From assembly GCA_022818135.1 (NCBI GenBank), contig JAFMSR010000010.1, forward strand, positions 14,750,316 through 14,814,315: a DNA stretch of 64,000 nucleotides. Reading direction: 5' to 3'. A program made the position numbers and the translations under genes. The notes beneath the pieces were generated by a model. The model saw nothing but the letters and a program-made list of their open reading frames with translations, did not search any database and was not told where the DNA came from. Positions 1 to 13,300 of this stretch are shown piece by piece (the first letter of the stretch is position 1; each line of letters begins with the position of its first letter). Source of the stretch: Saxidomus purpurata. Taxonomy: Eukaryota; Mollusca; Bivalvia; Venerida; Veneridae.

Positions 1-436
1 TACTATGGCAACAGCAATTGAAATTATTCTTTTTTAATATTGGCTATACCCTATGAAAAAGGCAGATCGTGGAAATAAGACATGAAATAGTTCACCAGAT
101 ATGATATATATTGAAAGAGTATATAAGTTGCAACCAAAAATAAATGATGCTGTTAGGAAATGATTACCGGAATAATTAACTGCCCCATGTAAATTGAAGT
201 GAGTTTTGACGTCAAGTTGTGGTATGTGACGTCATTTTTTAGAGTGAACAATGACGCCTTAGGTATACTTTTTCAAAATGTTGTAGTTTTTTATGTACTG
301 AACGTAGGTAACTGAAATTTTCCAATATTGACATTGAAATATTGTTTGTTAAAATATGCAAGAAAGCTAGTTTCCAAGTATTTTGTCCGAAGGCCCATTT
401 TCCCGTGTCTCTGGTCATATAATTATACAAGATCAT
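1..436. other. Intergenic, no feature seen
   Basis: AT-rich sequence with scattered stops in all frames. The only ORF (minus strand, 65 codons) has no splice or family support. GACGTCA occurs twice (about 208 and 229) but nothing else suggests a promoter. Confidence 0.5.
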
Positions 437-690
437 GATATTGTATTATGGCTACTGCGTTGAAATTATGTACAGGAAAACAATGTAATTTGCACTGTGT
501 ATGGGGGAGGAGCTTAACTGTGATCTGTCTTTAATAGAGAACATGATCTATCTACAATAAAGAACAGTTACAATAGCGCCACAGAGCAAAATGTGCCATA
601 ATTCAAAACTGATAGAGTACTATTGAATCGAATAATAATGTCATTTCTCCCAGGCTAATCTCGCAAACAAAACTCTTACTTATCCTAACA
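437..690 (+). repeat. Dispersed repeat, copy 1 (TATGGGGG-GGAGCTTA type)
   Basis: The stretch from TGGCTACTGC to AATAGAGAAC (about 441-540) recurs at 23189-23305. The stretch 590-690, including GATAGAGTACT and CTCGCAAACA, resembles the palindrome at 24972-25066. The two halves are adjacent here. At the other locus they are separated by a 146-bp-repeat element and a small ORF, so this looks like a short, non-autonomous version of one transposon family. Class unknown. Confidence 0.5.
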
Positions 691-2330
691 CACTCACCTG
701 TAACAATGGTAGAAATTAACACAGGTAATACATGACAAGAGAGAGAAATTTCAGGTACCTACAACTGCCCTTGTCTGATTGCAGCCACTCTAAAACTATG
801 ACATTTTAACCATAATACCATGCTGAATTTCAAAGATGAACTGGTACATCTAAGAATTATGACGGCGCTCATCTTGGACACTTCCAACCTAATGGTATGT
901 CATATGCCAAGAGACAAAGTCCCCTTTACATTAGAAAACACAGTTTCATGAGGGTCATTCAATATAATATGAAACTCAAAGATGCAAAACTGCTGTTTGG
1001 TGCAGTTGAAGTTTCAAACCCAAAAATCAACATTATATCATCATGCCCGAAAACAATGTCCTTTAATGAATTCAGAGTAGTTAATGTTCTTTTGTTGCTA
1101 AGCAACTGTACACCATATGGAAAACAGTATTAGCTGGTTAAATTTTAATGGCTGTAACGAAAAAACTTCTGTCAATCAGACTTCTGTTCAGAAGTATACA
1201 AAAGTTTGCACTGCACACTGAACAACCCTCCTGGAATTGGGAAGTTTGTCGGTTAGGGGACTTGACCTACTTTTCCTAGCATGTCAGCTATTTAACTGTA
1301 ACAACAACATCAGAAACCTGTTTTCTCTTCAATTACATCTAAAATAGCAAACTAGTTATTCCAATCAGTTAACTGCTTTAAGATAGCCTTGACTTTACTG
1401 TAATTAACCTTTTTAGTGTGTATCCGATACCTACAGGTTTTGTTTCGAGCTCTAAATTCCTAATTTCAAATCCTGTAATTACATTTACATAGCCTATTAA
1501 CAGTATTGCATTACTCGTTCAAAAACTGCATGTTGCGACCTCTGATAAGGGAAAGTTTTACTACAAGAGAACAAGAGATGATTTCACCTTGGATGCCATT
1601 TTTTGTCTCAATACCTTTCTAAAAAGAAATGTTACCAAGGGATGGCAACGAATATCAAATTTGATACTCGGGTACTCGGAATGATCAATGTATATTTGTT
1701 TTGTCCTAAATAAATAAGTTAATTGGAAAATCCACTGATACTAAAAATAGCATTTATCGGGAAATCAGAGCTAAGGGAGATTACTTTTAGAAATGGCAAT
1801 AGTCACACCGAAATATTGTACTTGATCAGAATTTATTTCATGTTGTCCTTTATTTTAAACAGCCTGTGAGAAAACTACAACCCAATATCATCTTTGATAA
1901 ATCGTTCCTATCTATTTTTTTGTTAAGATCATAAGCGGCATCTTGTTTTTGATCGAGTACTTGATTAACGTTTTCCTAACAAGATACTCTGATATTCAAT
2001 CAAGGAACCGGTTAACCAGTTATTTCTGCAATCCCTACTTACTATTATCATTTGAACTGCAGTTTATTAACATAAAAATAATTTCATTTTTGTTTTAATT
2101 TACAAAAATTATTTGTCAGTTAAGTGACATTATCTTGATTTGGTTAAAAGAATTTGAATTTTACTATATTTTCCATCAGAGTCTCATGAAACTATGAAAA
2201 GATTATTCATCATTACTATAAAACCTGTTTTTACAGACATCATTTTCATTTACAATTAAATAATGATCGAGATTCATAATGAATCTCTAAAATTCTTCTC
2301 AATTTCTTATACCAAGGATGTTTGCTACAG
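691..2330. other. Intergenic, no feature seen
   Basis: AT-rich, stop-rich sequence. The 78-codon plus ORF at 897-1133 has no domain or repeat support. I see no convincing exon, tRNA or repeat here. Confidence 0.45.
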
Positions 2331-2661
2331 TTTCCTATTGTATATAAGGCCAAAGTGTTCCCTTTCATAGAATGTCTTTAAACTTGGCAATTTGACTGAG
2401 AATCAAGTTTAAAACAGAAAATCCGAAATAAAAATCATAGGCCGCTTGTCCTGATCTTGAATTATCTGCCCCTGAAAATCAGAAAATATAACAAAATACT
2501 GTGTTCAAGGGCAGATAATTCAAGCCAAGAAACCTGTGATTTCTATTTCAGACTTTTGTTTAAAACTTCTTAGATAATGTCAGTCAAAATGGCAAGTTTG
2601 AAGCAATTCTGGGAAATGATATTTTTTTGCCTTATATAACATATAGGAAATCTGTAGCAAA
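2331..2661. mobile_element. Fold-back (long hairpin) element
   Basis: Two imperfect inverted arms of about 145-158 bp (2331-2474 and 2504-2661) are separated by about 29 bp. The left arm opens with TTTGCTACAGTTTCCTA and the right arm closes with its complement. The arms also share ATTATCTGCCC, AAACTTG and TATATAAGGC blocks. Such palindromic, gene-less units are typical of fold-back MITEs, and a transcript through it would form a long hairpin. Confidence 0.65.
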
Positions 2662-3248
2662 TATGTTTAAATAATACTTTTACAGATATTGCACCTAAAA
2701 ATGAAAATAGAATCTATGAAAAACAGAAAAATAATGCAGCTTTAGAAAGTGCAAAAAATTCTGTTACAAAGTAATTATGGCCAACAGTAGTAGATAATCA
2801 AGCCCTAAAATCATGTGTGGAAACAAGTAATGCTTTTGTCAAGAATCAAAGCACTGAAAGTACTGATAAAAGGTGAGCTAGCAAAACTCGAGTTTGAAAA
2901 GGTAAAGTTATGAGTAGGGCTTATAAATATTAATAAAGGGGTAGGTGAAGGTAAATAGTAAAAAAACACCTTTGAGCAGGGTTCTCATACTATTGGATTA
3001 GGATATAAAAGGCTTTCAGGAGACAGTAATGATGGTACTTATTTCAGACCAATGTAGTTAAGAGCTGTTTCTATTCTGTAAAGTGTTGATTAATGTATCC
3101 CCAATGAAACACTATTGGAATAGATAAGTATTAGATATTACAGGTAATAAAAAAATAACAAGGGACAAGCATTCAAAGCAAAGTTTAAGAGGATGCATTT
3201 GGAATCGTCATGTTGCTACTATGAAGTTTTCAGCAATGGGTTATTTAT

Positions 3249-3412
3249 GAAATAACATCTGTTCCAGCGGTGTTAGTCATTTAATAAACAATGATTTGGA
3301 GTAATGATACGCAGTAATTAGGTTGGAGGCCTGAGTGGTTTATAACTGCGCATCAGTATTACAAATTATTGTTTATTAGACAATAACAACGCTGAAAAGG
3401 ATGTTATTTTGA
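3249..3412. mobile_element. Palindromic MITE
   Basis: Arms of about 72 bp face each other. The left begins AAATAACATCTGTTCCAGCG and the right ends with the complement of AAATAACATCCTTTTCAGCG. Both arms contain AATAAACAAT and the pair GCAGTAAT/ATAACTGC. The spacer is about 20 bp and no ORF is present. Confidence 0.65.
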
Positions 3413-5873
3413 TTCTAACATGACCAGATATTACAAAAGGTGAATGAATGCAAAGCTTTATTTTCTATGCGAACGCTCATTTAACGTCATGCGGCGCAAT
3501 ATCACTTCATGTCATGACCACAGCATATCGGTTCCCGCGTTGTTTATGGTTTAATGTAACATAATTTTCCTACTTTTTGTACATAGAAACAAAATTGTGC
3601 GTCATGTTAGAATATTGTGTATATTATTAGAATAATTTATGTCAAGATTACTGTATTGACAGCTATTTTGTTGTACCAGTAAAACTCCCATTGCAACCAT
3701 ATTTCAGGTGGACAGTTTTCCTAAGCAGCGTTCCTGTGAAGGACCAGTACTAGAAGCCTATCTTCTGCAGGTTGCAGTGATTTCAAGTCAGCTACTTTAA
3801 CCACTCATTTTGACATCGACAGCTGAAAAAATGTAATGAAGGGAAGTGTAAATGTGTAAGATGTACATGACCATTAGATTAGTATCTTAAGAATAGGTCC
3901 GTAATGTGCAGAAAATTACATCTACTTAGATGAATGTCATAAAATTAAAAAGAAACAATGGCATTCAAAGTGACCAGTTATAATTTGTTTTGAAATATTA
4001 TCGGTTACTGATTCTACCATAAACTCTCAGAAAAATTTTCATATTTCTAGCATAAGAGGCAATATTGATACAAACTTATTTCTGACCCTCCAAAATACAA
4101 ACATAAAAAACTAGATAGACTAATAATAGTGATAATGTGTTGAACTGGTATACAGCACAACCTTTTAGGAGCAACCACCCTTGGGAACACAGAAATGTAT
4201 TTGTTGCAGAGAGGCGTTTGCTCTGGAGGGGTCAATTCCTTATATGACTGATGCAACAGGAAAGTGCTCTAGTTAAACCTATGTCATTACAATCAATCTT
4301 TTTAAAGGCTTTGCTGATACATGTCTAACAAGAAACCTAACAAAACCATTAAATTTTGTTGAACATTGCCTACCATAACTGTTAAGCAAGGAAATGATTC
4401 TACTTTGATGCAATCAACAGATTGGCCATAATTAACAGCAGACTTTTATATGACTCCACCAGAAACATTTCCCAAAGTAGCCATTTGAGAAACCACACAC
4501 TGCTATTTAGGTAAATTTCAGAAACTCAATGGCCGTAACTCATGAGTGCTTTGGGCAATATCGCTACAAATTGTGACTAGATTTGGTGATGATTGGATAA
4601 AATCATTAAACTATCCTTTACGTGAGTACTTGGGCTTTTGGCTAGTTAGTGCAAACGCATCAACTTCTTATATCTAGAATTGACACTAAAACATAGGGCT
4701 ATATCATTTTAGGCCAGTAGTTGATAGGTCTGGTTTTTTTCCGATCTTGTTCAGCACTAGGCAGAAACACATATACAAAAAGTAGTTCCATACATGCTAA
4801 TAACATTGAAAAAACTTAAGTGAGTCAGGTAAGATTTTCACAATATGGAATACCAAAACTTTCGTCTTAACAAATACTTTCATTTCTGGATAATGACAAT
4901 ATTTTGGGCAGAAAAATCATCAATTTAAAATACAAACTAATTAAAGACAGTTTCAGAATCTGATGTCTTTATGTTGTGATTTACCTCAATCTCATCAAAT
5001 TATATATATGTTGTATGAGGTATGAATGGTGTCAAAAAAATGTTACACGGCATATCCCAAAGCTACACTGCATAATCAACTCTTAATCATCAATTCAAAA
5101 AACTTGAATAACGAGACCCAAGTTTCAACTTATATAAATAATTGAACACATGCTCCAAAGGAAACAGATAAGCATTCAGCCTACAGAACTTTTGCTTATC
5201 CACCCTTTGAAGTTGTTACTTTTAATTCAAATGACTATCAATTGCTATTGACACGCAAAAAAAACGAAAATATCATAAAAATCTATACCTATTACTTCTG
5301 CTTTATTTTCCGCAATCTCGACACCATGCTAAGTCCGTTTTATCTATGTAAATGTGCCCCGGATTTCAAATTCTGCTTAAAATTTTTCTTTGTTCAACAT
5401 CTAGCTTAAAGTAAATCATTTAGATAAACAAAATCTTTTAAACCCGTAGGACCCTTTTCAACTTTTTGCAAAATATTGGAGGGTTTATGCAAATATATAC
5501 TTGAATGGCATAGTTAGGTACTACACTTAAACATAGATAGTGCCGATACTCCCTAAACAAATTAGGCCCTTTTATGTATTCAGAATAGAGACCAGGGTCT
5601 ATAATTTATATGGCAATTTTTACCTGCTTTGTCTGGGTGCTTTGTTCATGCATATATATCAAGGGTTGTTTGGGAAACTGGCCTAAATGTATGAATATAT
5701 AGAAGCAATATGGGGCAATCTTGCTGTTAGCCCTTGGTATGGAAACACAGACCACCCAGATTATGTAATAAAAATTTTGTACCCTTGCCCCTTTCAAATT
5801 ATACATTACGGACCTTGTATATTCTGAAATGAACAGTAAGATTAATAGCTTACAGGGTGTGCTTACTGTTAAA
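3413..5873. other. Intergenic, no gene seen
   Basis: AT-rich sequence. At about 4525-4620 there is a short fragment resembling core repeats of bivalve Helentron-like elements (GGCCGTAACTC, then a GTGACTAGATTTGG block). Minus ORFs at 4047-4256 and 5606-5899 have poor composition and no splice support. Confidence 0.4.
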
Positions 5874-5945
5874 CAGTGTAGATCATGTTCATACTGCAAG
5901 GATATACATGCAGGTCATGATCTGCACTGGTCACAAAGGCATAAT
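5874..5945 (-). mobile_element. TTAA-MITE fragment (GATCATGATC family)
   Basis: It contains TCATGATCTGCACTGGTCACAAAGGCA, the reversed left half of the ~213-bp MITE defined by the copies at 12182 and 45435. The rest is decayed. Confidence 0.5.
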
Positions 5946-6602
5946 TATTTACAGTCAGAATAGAAAGTTATGTAGATGCAAAAGAATCAGGGAGCTACAG
6001 CATTGTTACAGTAGAGCATAAGAGTCCCTATCCAGGCAGTCACAGGTTCAATCATCTACTGCATGAACTTAAATAGAACCCAAAAATTGACATTTTGTAA
6101 AAAACAATCTTTAAATTTAAAGAATTACTACTTTTATAGATGCTTAGTAGGGAAATTATATTAAATACTATCTGATAATACAAGTAAAGCAGTTCAACAC
6201 CTGTCTAACCAAAAAAGGAAACCCTTGCTCAGACTACTTATTTTGGGTATGTGGGTTCAATCCTCTATCTTGTTCCAAAAGTTTGAACTTTTATTTCTAT
6301 TTCTTATGTCATTAAATTTCTGGTGCCATGTCAATTTCGGTTTGTCTGTGGTTCATATAATTCCAAAATTTCCTTATTTTACAAATTTATTTCAGCTTTA
6401 GTTACATAGACAAACTGTCTTACACTAAGCAAAACAGCAAAATTTTACAAAAGCTTCTCCGAGAATTCTCAATTTGATAAAGAATTCATTTTGATAAATT
6501 ACAGGAAAAAAAAGGGCTACAGAATATGTTGTATTATAAATACATCCTCTTTCCAAGATTTATTTCGAGAACTATTCCATAAATTGACAGCAATCATAAA
6601 AT
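5946..6602. other. Downstream region of minus-strand gene A
   Basis: Two short tRNA-like blocks occur, with B-box-like ACAGGTTCAATCATC near 6043 and GGGTTCAATCC near 6250; they are probably SINE debris. On the minus strand an AATAAA lies near 6554-6560, just past the TGA at 6603, and could be the polyadenylation signal of gene A. Confidence 0.35.
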
Positions 6603-6789
6603 TCATTGCCAGCATTCTATGCGTAACAGCCAACATTCAGAATGCATCACGAATGTAGAAAAAAAACGTGAACAATGGTTAAAATACAGCCTGAAGTTAC
6701 CTTCGTCAAATATTTCCCTCCTCAGAAAGCGCAATTCAAAAAGTGATAATTTATCTTCAAGGCCTCCCTGGGTATTTATATGGCACAAA
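6603..6789 (-). CDS. Gene A, putative last exon
   Basis: The acceptor TTCAGACAG precedes 6789. The first T completes the codon left by the 6863 exon, followed by LCHINTQGGLEDKLSLFELR and RREIFDEG. The frame runs to TGA at 6603, with an AATAAA about 45 bases further on. An alternative donor (GAAG/GTAACT) at 6700/6701 would end the exon after FDE. The intron before it is only 73 bp. Confidence 0.4.
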
Positions 6790-9700
6790 CTGTCTGAATA
6801 ATTCAAACTACAACAAACTGTGCAACAGTAACTACTACAGAGTGGTAACTTTAATCTTTTACCTGATACAGGCAGTTAAGACATTAACCCCAACATCAGA
6901 AGCTCCAACCTCACTTGGGATTGTGACTGCCAAAGCCCATAAAGGAACCAGAACCAGGCTTTGATTGTAAGCAAATATGTTTAAGTTTTGGGTGACTGGC
7001 ATGTTTTCTCCCTTAATGTGCTGGCCATTGAAGACTAAAGGGACCACCTATCACATTTAATTATTTCAACAATATAAAACAGTTTTCTGAAAATCTGGAT
7101 TTTCAAAATTTACAAAAACTTTCTTTTAGAGCATGCACACAATTAAAACAAAAATAATGTAATTTTGCTGAACAGGATGGTTTTTGAAAACATTTACAAA
7201 AGATACCATGGCATGGACGAGGCAGTTATTAGAGAGAATTAAGACTCACTTTGAATGCTCTGGCGGTTAAAACAAACTTGTAATTTCTCATCCAGTTTGA
7301 AAGTTTTTTCTTTGGCATCACCCTTCATCAGCTGGGGGAAAATAGCGGGCCTGAATAGTTACAATTTAACTTTTTATTCTAAAGTGAGTTCTTTAAATAC
7401 AATGCTTCAATGACATAGCATAATCAAATATGTCACAGAATTCAGCCTAACTAGGTTTCAAACATCGCAAAATACTGTAATCACCAGCTATAACCATGTC
7501 TTACATAGGTTGTATTTTTTTTTTAATTTCATAGAAAAGGAAACAACTATGTAAGGTAAACAAAGCCAATGTTGTAAATTGTGGGCTTCTATTGTATTAT
7601 TTAGGTCCTTGAAAAAAAAAGTAATAATTTGAAACACCTGCCCTCAATCATAAACTTTTTCTATCAAAATCGAGATAATTTCTGTCAAATTACACTAATT
7701 TTGTCGAACCATCTAAAATTCTAAATTGAAAATAATCATGACTAATTTAAGTCAATATCACCTGGTGGCCAGTTTATACACAGGTAAATACGGAATTCGA
7801 TCTACCTGGATACGTATATTTTAAAATCTAAATAAAATCCTCATGTCCCGTTATCTTTATTATAAGCGGCAATTTCCGGCTTACCAGGACTATGGTACCT
7901 ACTGGAGCGTCACCACTTGCGATAAAAGCCGTTATTATAACAGCGTACTTATTTATATAGGACCATTCAAACAAAATACGTCAAGAGTAGGAAACTTATC
8001 GATGCACGTCTACAGAGATGAAAAGTTACAAAGAAATAAAATAACATTTTCAAAAGATTTCCTCGACTGATAATTTTTGAAACAGAGTAATCAATATCCT
8101 GTTACCTGACATTTTATATTTACTTGTTTACATTTTTACTTAAATATAAACAGAGAAAGAAATATATACAAAAGTTGTAACAAAGAGATATCATGCTTTG
8201 TGTTGAAAAAATTTTCATTTAATTCTACCAGAACATTATTAATTTGTAACAAAGTACAAGAAAATGTTAATCAAATAATTAAATATTAATAGTAAAATCT
8301 CAGAAAAATTTGAATAAAGAATTGAAAATCCTGTCCTTCAAATAATAACATATACATAATTATGATAATAAATATTTATAATAGATTCATAGTACAAAAA
8401 CAGTAATTGTCATTCTTTAATATACCAAGGTCTATACGACAGCACAATCTGCATAGTGAAAAAATAATATATAGAAATTAAGATGATACATTCGTATCTT
8501 GAATCATTTATAACACTTATTTTGTCTTATGCTGTCTTGCACCGTATTTTCAGACTGACAACTGTAATGCTCACAAGCTACCTTTGACTGTAAGAAAAAC
8601 CAACCCCTGCATGTTATCATCCATGCAGACTCAAATACCGCTTAGTTAGAATCCCCACACTGTTTCAAAATGCTTCTCTGTGTGCAAGAGAACTTTATTG
8701 CAGTTGTATGTAAAACCTTTTTTCCGTAGTAAAATGAATGACTGTATGTTCATATGAAGAAAAACAAGGCAAACAGCCTAGAACCGAGAGGTATAGACGT
8801 GACAGTACTGTGATAAATACAGATTGATCATGATCTGCACTGCTCATGATCTGCACTGGTTGCAAAGGCAGCCCCAAGCCGGTAAAAAGTTATCTTTTAT
8901 CTGCATGACTTTTGAGATAAAAAAAAACGTATTTGCTTTTCATGCTCTGTCATCATCATGTCCCAAGGTTTTTAAGCATGTTTTTTTAAACAAATCTGAC
9001 ATCTAAATAAAAACCCTTTCAGGGATAATCCACCCATGTACTTTTGATAAGACAAAAGTGCATTAGCAGTTGGAAGTAATAATTTTTTTCCTGCATCCTG
9101 TTTCGTAACAGTTGAAGTATATAGTTACATAATGAACTATTTTTTCTGTGACTGATGTTCTTTTTTACAATATTATTATTTCCCTTTTTTATTTGTAAAT
9201 ACAGGTGAACTTGCTTTAAACACTGGCCTGAGAAACAAGAGTGGTCATTGGATACAGATGTTCAGTTGAACCTTTGTCAGTGATCACCACTTATTGTCAG
9301 TGGCCACCTCTCTTAAGCCTCAAATTTTAGCATATTTCATCTGACCATTTTATACATAATCCTTGTGTTTTAAGCAACCATTCACTACAGTGGCCGCTGT
9401 TTTCATGCATCTTTTGACTGACTGCTTGAGACAGGTTTGACTGTATTTGCCTTTTTTAAACATTGGGTGTTCACAATGTACCGAAACTGGCTTCTTTTGG
9501 TGAGTAGAAATTTTTAGCCAAAAAATGTGTGTTTTCCGTAACATTTTCTTGCTGACCTCAACATTCTTGTAAAAAGGATATTATCAAAAAGACCAGTTTC
9601 CAAGTGTTTTAGAGAAAAAAAAAAAAAAAAAGAAATTTCTTTTAAAATAATACTGACCTTAATTTTTGTAGTGAGAAGACCAGAAAAATTACATATATTT

Positions 9701-10326
9701 TTTTCAAGACAGATTTTTATATAGTACATAAAATGTGAAAAAACATTTTAACTGATCTATCTTAAAAAGCATTATATAGTCATGAAAGCAATTTTGATTC
9801 TATAAAAAGAAGTCCCTTTTAATAGAACCATTCCCATTTTTCAAAATAAAATTTTAAACTTTTTTGGAAATTTAGAAATTTAATTTTTCCCTATCTGAAC
9901 CTCATCAAATTTTAAGAATCTCTTAATTGTGATAAAGGCTGATTAAAGTTGCAATAATAAAGTAGCACTTCTGGGTAATAATTTTTTTTCAAATTTTTAT
10001 ATGCAAGGATTTTCCCATTAAAAATAGATTAAGGCATGTGCAGCATTTAAATGCCTTTTACCATTCCTGGGGACATTTTCACTATCGTAAAAATCTTGCA
10101 TGATAATAAACACAAAATTTGAAATATGAAAAAAAATGTTACTGAAAAGTTGAATTGCCCAATACTTTTTGAATCTTAAATGCAAAATTAATACAATGAT
10201 CAATAGATAAAACACAATCATGTTTTTACTTTTGGTTGTTATTATTATCATCATTATCAATTTTATCTCTATCATCCTTGTTATTACCATCATCTTTATT
10301 TTTATTCTTATTTTTCATATAATCAC

Positions 10327-10369
<43 letters not shown>

Positions 10370-13300
10370 TCAGACTACCGACTTTTACCAAAATTATTAT
10401 AACAGGCATAAATGTTTCTATGACCTAGTTTTCTAACAATTGACCCCTTTTTGGGCAGAACTGTGGTTGTTTTTATAGCGATATGGCCCGAGATTTAATC
10501 TTTTTTAGTTTATATGAGCATTTATATGAGCACTTATCCTATAGATGAATTGTGACACAGTGATTCTCACTACACAGCCAGTGTAGATCATGATCAGACT
10601 TCACAGATCCTGACCAGCCTGCACATCCATCTAGCCTGCAGATCATGATCTGCAATGTTTGGTATTCAGTCAGTAAATCTTCATTGGGCACTCCTCTCGT
10701 GAAAGTTATAAAAGCAGGGTTCTATGAAAAGCATTTTGAAGCAGTTATTAATATCTGATGCATCAAATTAATATCTCTACAGGATCTTTTGGAAGATGAT
10801 CGACTAAAATAGAAAATATAAACAAATTTAGAGCCATATAATAGTTTATTACAACATATATTTAAACCAATATATTGATAGAGAGCATAACTGACTTAAA
10901 GCAATCCCTACAGACTGTTATTGCATGCATGTCCCAAATTACCAAATTTAACCACAGTATTCTCCCTTGCTTCACTTTGTACTAAGGGAGGTAATCCAAG
11001 TGAGAAATGTATCAAAATTAAAATACATGGATCATTTTCTATTAACTTCCTGTTTCAAATGAATTTATTTGAATTATGGGCTTTGCTTTTAATACTTTGC
11101 ATTAATGCTTTGTCTTGGAAAGTTTTTAGGAATGCCCTATAGACTTGGATTTTAATTTATCCATGATTTTCAGTGCGGAATTTGTCTAATTTGAAGACTC
11201 TTTCTTGCAGATAATGAAAGTATTACCTACAATTTCTCACAAGATAGTAATTAAAGCCAACTACTCACTGGATGATTACTGACAAACATTTCTCCCTGTT
11301 CAAGCCCATCCTTGAACTCACCAAAAAATAAGGCAAAACTATTTAAGAGCAGTTCCCATGAAAAATGAGAAAATGTTTTGGAAATTGCAACGATTTTTCT
11401 CTGTGTTTCTAAGAATTCATGTGCATTTTGTTAATGAAATATTAATGGAAATATATAGATAAATTTATCATGTCCTTAAATTAAGTATCATGATATATTT
11501 TTTGTGTGTAAAATCATACTGAGAGAGGGAAATTATTTTGGGCATGATAAATCAGCTGCTGGAATCTTTCAGGAAATATCCTATAAAAGATGGGGAAAAA
11601 CGTCTGCCTCCATATTTTATATAGCCAGAAACTATAAAAAAAATTTAAAGGTTTTTTTTCATTCCTTTGCGATTGAATGAGATGGCAGAAATATAAATGG
11701 AGGGAGTTTATAAATATATTCAATGGAACAAAGTTATGATTTACCTCATTCATAATCCTGAATGAATGGGATTTACTTTGTAACATGGTGGGTTGTGCCT
11801 AAATGCATGAAGCCTATATACCTCACTGACATTTTGTTCTGAGGTTTTTAGCCTGACAATGATATCTGTTTTCATCAATACACAACTTAGACATTTCCAA
11901 CTGAAACAACAAACTTTTCTGTTTTAAAAATTGTTATGTACAATATATAACAGTAAAACCTGTGAACAATAGTCATTCTTTCGGTAGACAAAATGTGGCC
12001 TTTGTTGACAGGTGACCTATCCTTGGAGGTCAAATTGTTCAGTTAAATCCATATTAGTTTAAGAAAGTCTGGCCTTTACTCACAGTGTGACCTTCATTCA
12101 AAGGTGGCTGTTAGCACAGGTTTGACTGTATACTGATATAATAACAAGCATCAGGGATCCAGGAGAAATTTCCAAGCATATTTAACTCTTACCCTGCTGG
12201 GAAGTGATTCTGCCTTTGTGACCAGTGTAGATCATGATCTGCTTGTACATTAATACATTCTGATCATGATCTGCACTGATAACTAGTCAGTCAGTAATTT
12301 CTAACACTGTGCCCCTCTGACACAGCTAAAGTTACCTTGCCAGTTGAAAGAGGGACAAGTCTTTTTAAAAAATTTAGCATGGAAACCGGTTAAAAACCCT
12401 TTCCTGGTACAGAAGTTGTCTCTTATTTGTGAGGAAACATCACCTTTCTTCAAGTAAAACATCAATAGCTGCAGATCATGTTTAACAGTTGTTAAATAAC
12501 TAAGACAATGGTTGATTAAAAAGAAACAATTTCCAAAAAAACGTTTGAAATATTTGAATTCATATTCAATAGTTTAAGCATGTGACTCAAAAAAAGGAAA
12601 GGGAGCGTCTACATAAAACTTATCATGAGACATAACAGTGTTAATTATCTACATTGTGGTCACATCTGTCATAAAAAAGATAGATCTTACATAAATAAAG
12701 TCATATCTATATGTCCTGCTGTAATTTATCAAACCTGTCCAACCATCACCTGCTTCAGGTAAACCTGTATCTTCACTTGTATTTACATCTAATCTCCATG
12801 TTTGTCTATGTACAAACAACAGCTAACCTTAAAACTTTATTTTCCTCTTCAAAGATGATAACACATAAAAGAGAAGGGCATTTTAAGATAATTCTGGTGA
12901 AAACATTTTCTTCTCCCAAATTGCTTTAAAAGAACAAAGTAAGATTATCAAATATATAAAAAAAAAACTCTTTGCTATACAATAAACCAATGCTTAGCTT
13001 CTTACTGTCTGTGCATATTAAGTTTTATGTCCGACCGTTTGATTTTGTTCTTGGCTTAGCTCTTGTACATGCTTTGCTCTATGTCTGCTAAGTATGTATG
13101 TCTGATTGAATGCTTTTCTGCACAGAAGTTTTGTACATGCTTAGCTCTATAATTGGCCAAATGTTTTTCTGTATTTGTACATACTAAGCTCTGACCACTA
13201 GTATATTATTTGTGATTCTGCATTCTACCTGTTTAGGTCTATGACTGAACACTTATGATTCTGTATTAGTCAACAGTAGCTTCTTGTCTGACCAAATTCG

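Larger units (their letters stand above)
7332..11268 (-). other. Gene A intron (about 3.9 kb)
   Basis: Noncoding between two phase-compatible exons. It holds MITE debris at 8826 and 10558, an ATC microsatellite near 10236-10370 and a run of A at about 9616. A six-base exon at 8570 with flanking splice signals is too short to trust. Confidence 0.35.

Noticed and set aside
8572..8577. Six-base exon with acceptor and donor signals (minus strand)
   Set aside because: Six bases carry no information; the signals occur by chance at this rate.
13233..13264. Exon NHKCSVIDLN joining in phase to the 12750 exon
   Set aside because: It lies in a degenerate tandem repeat, and the splice-like ends are part of the repeat units.
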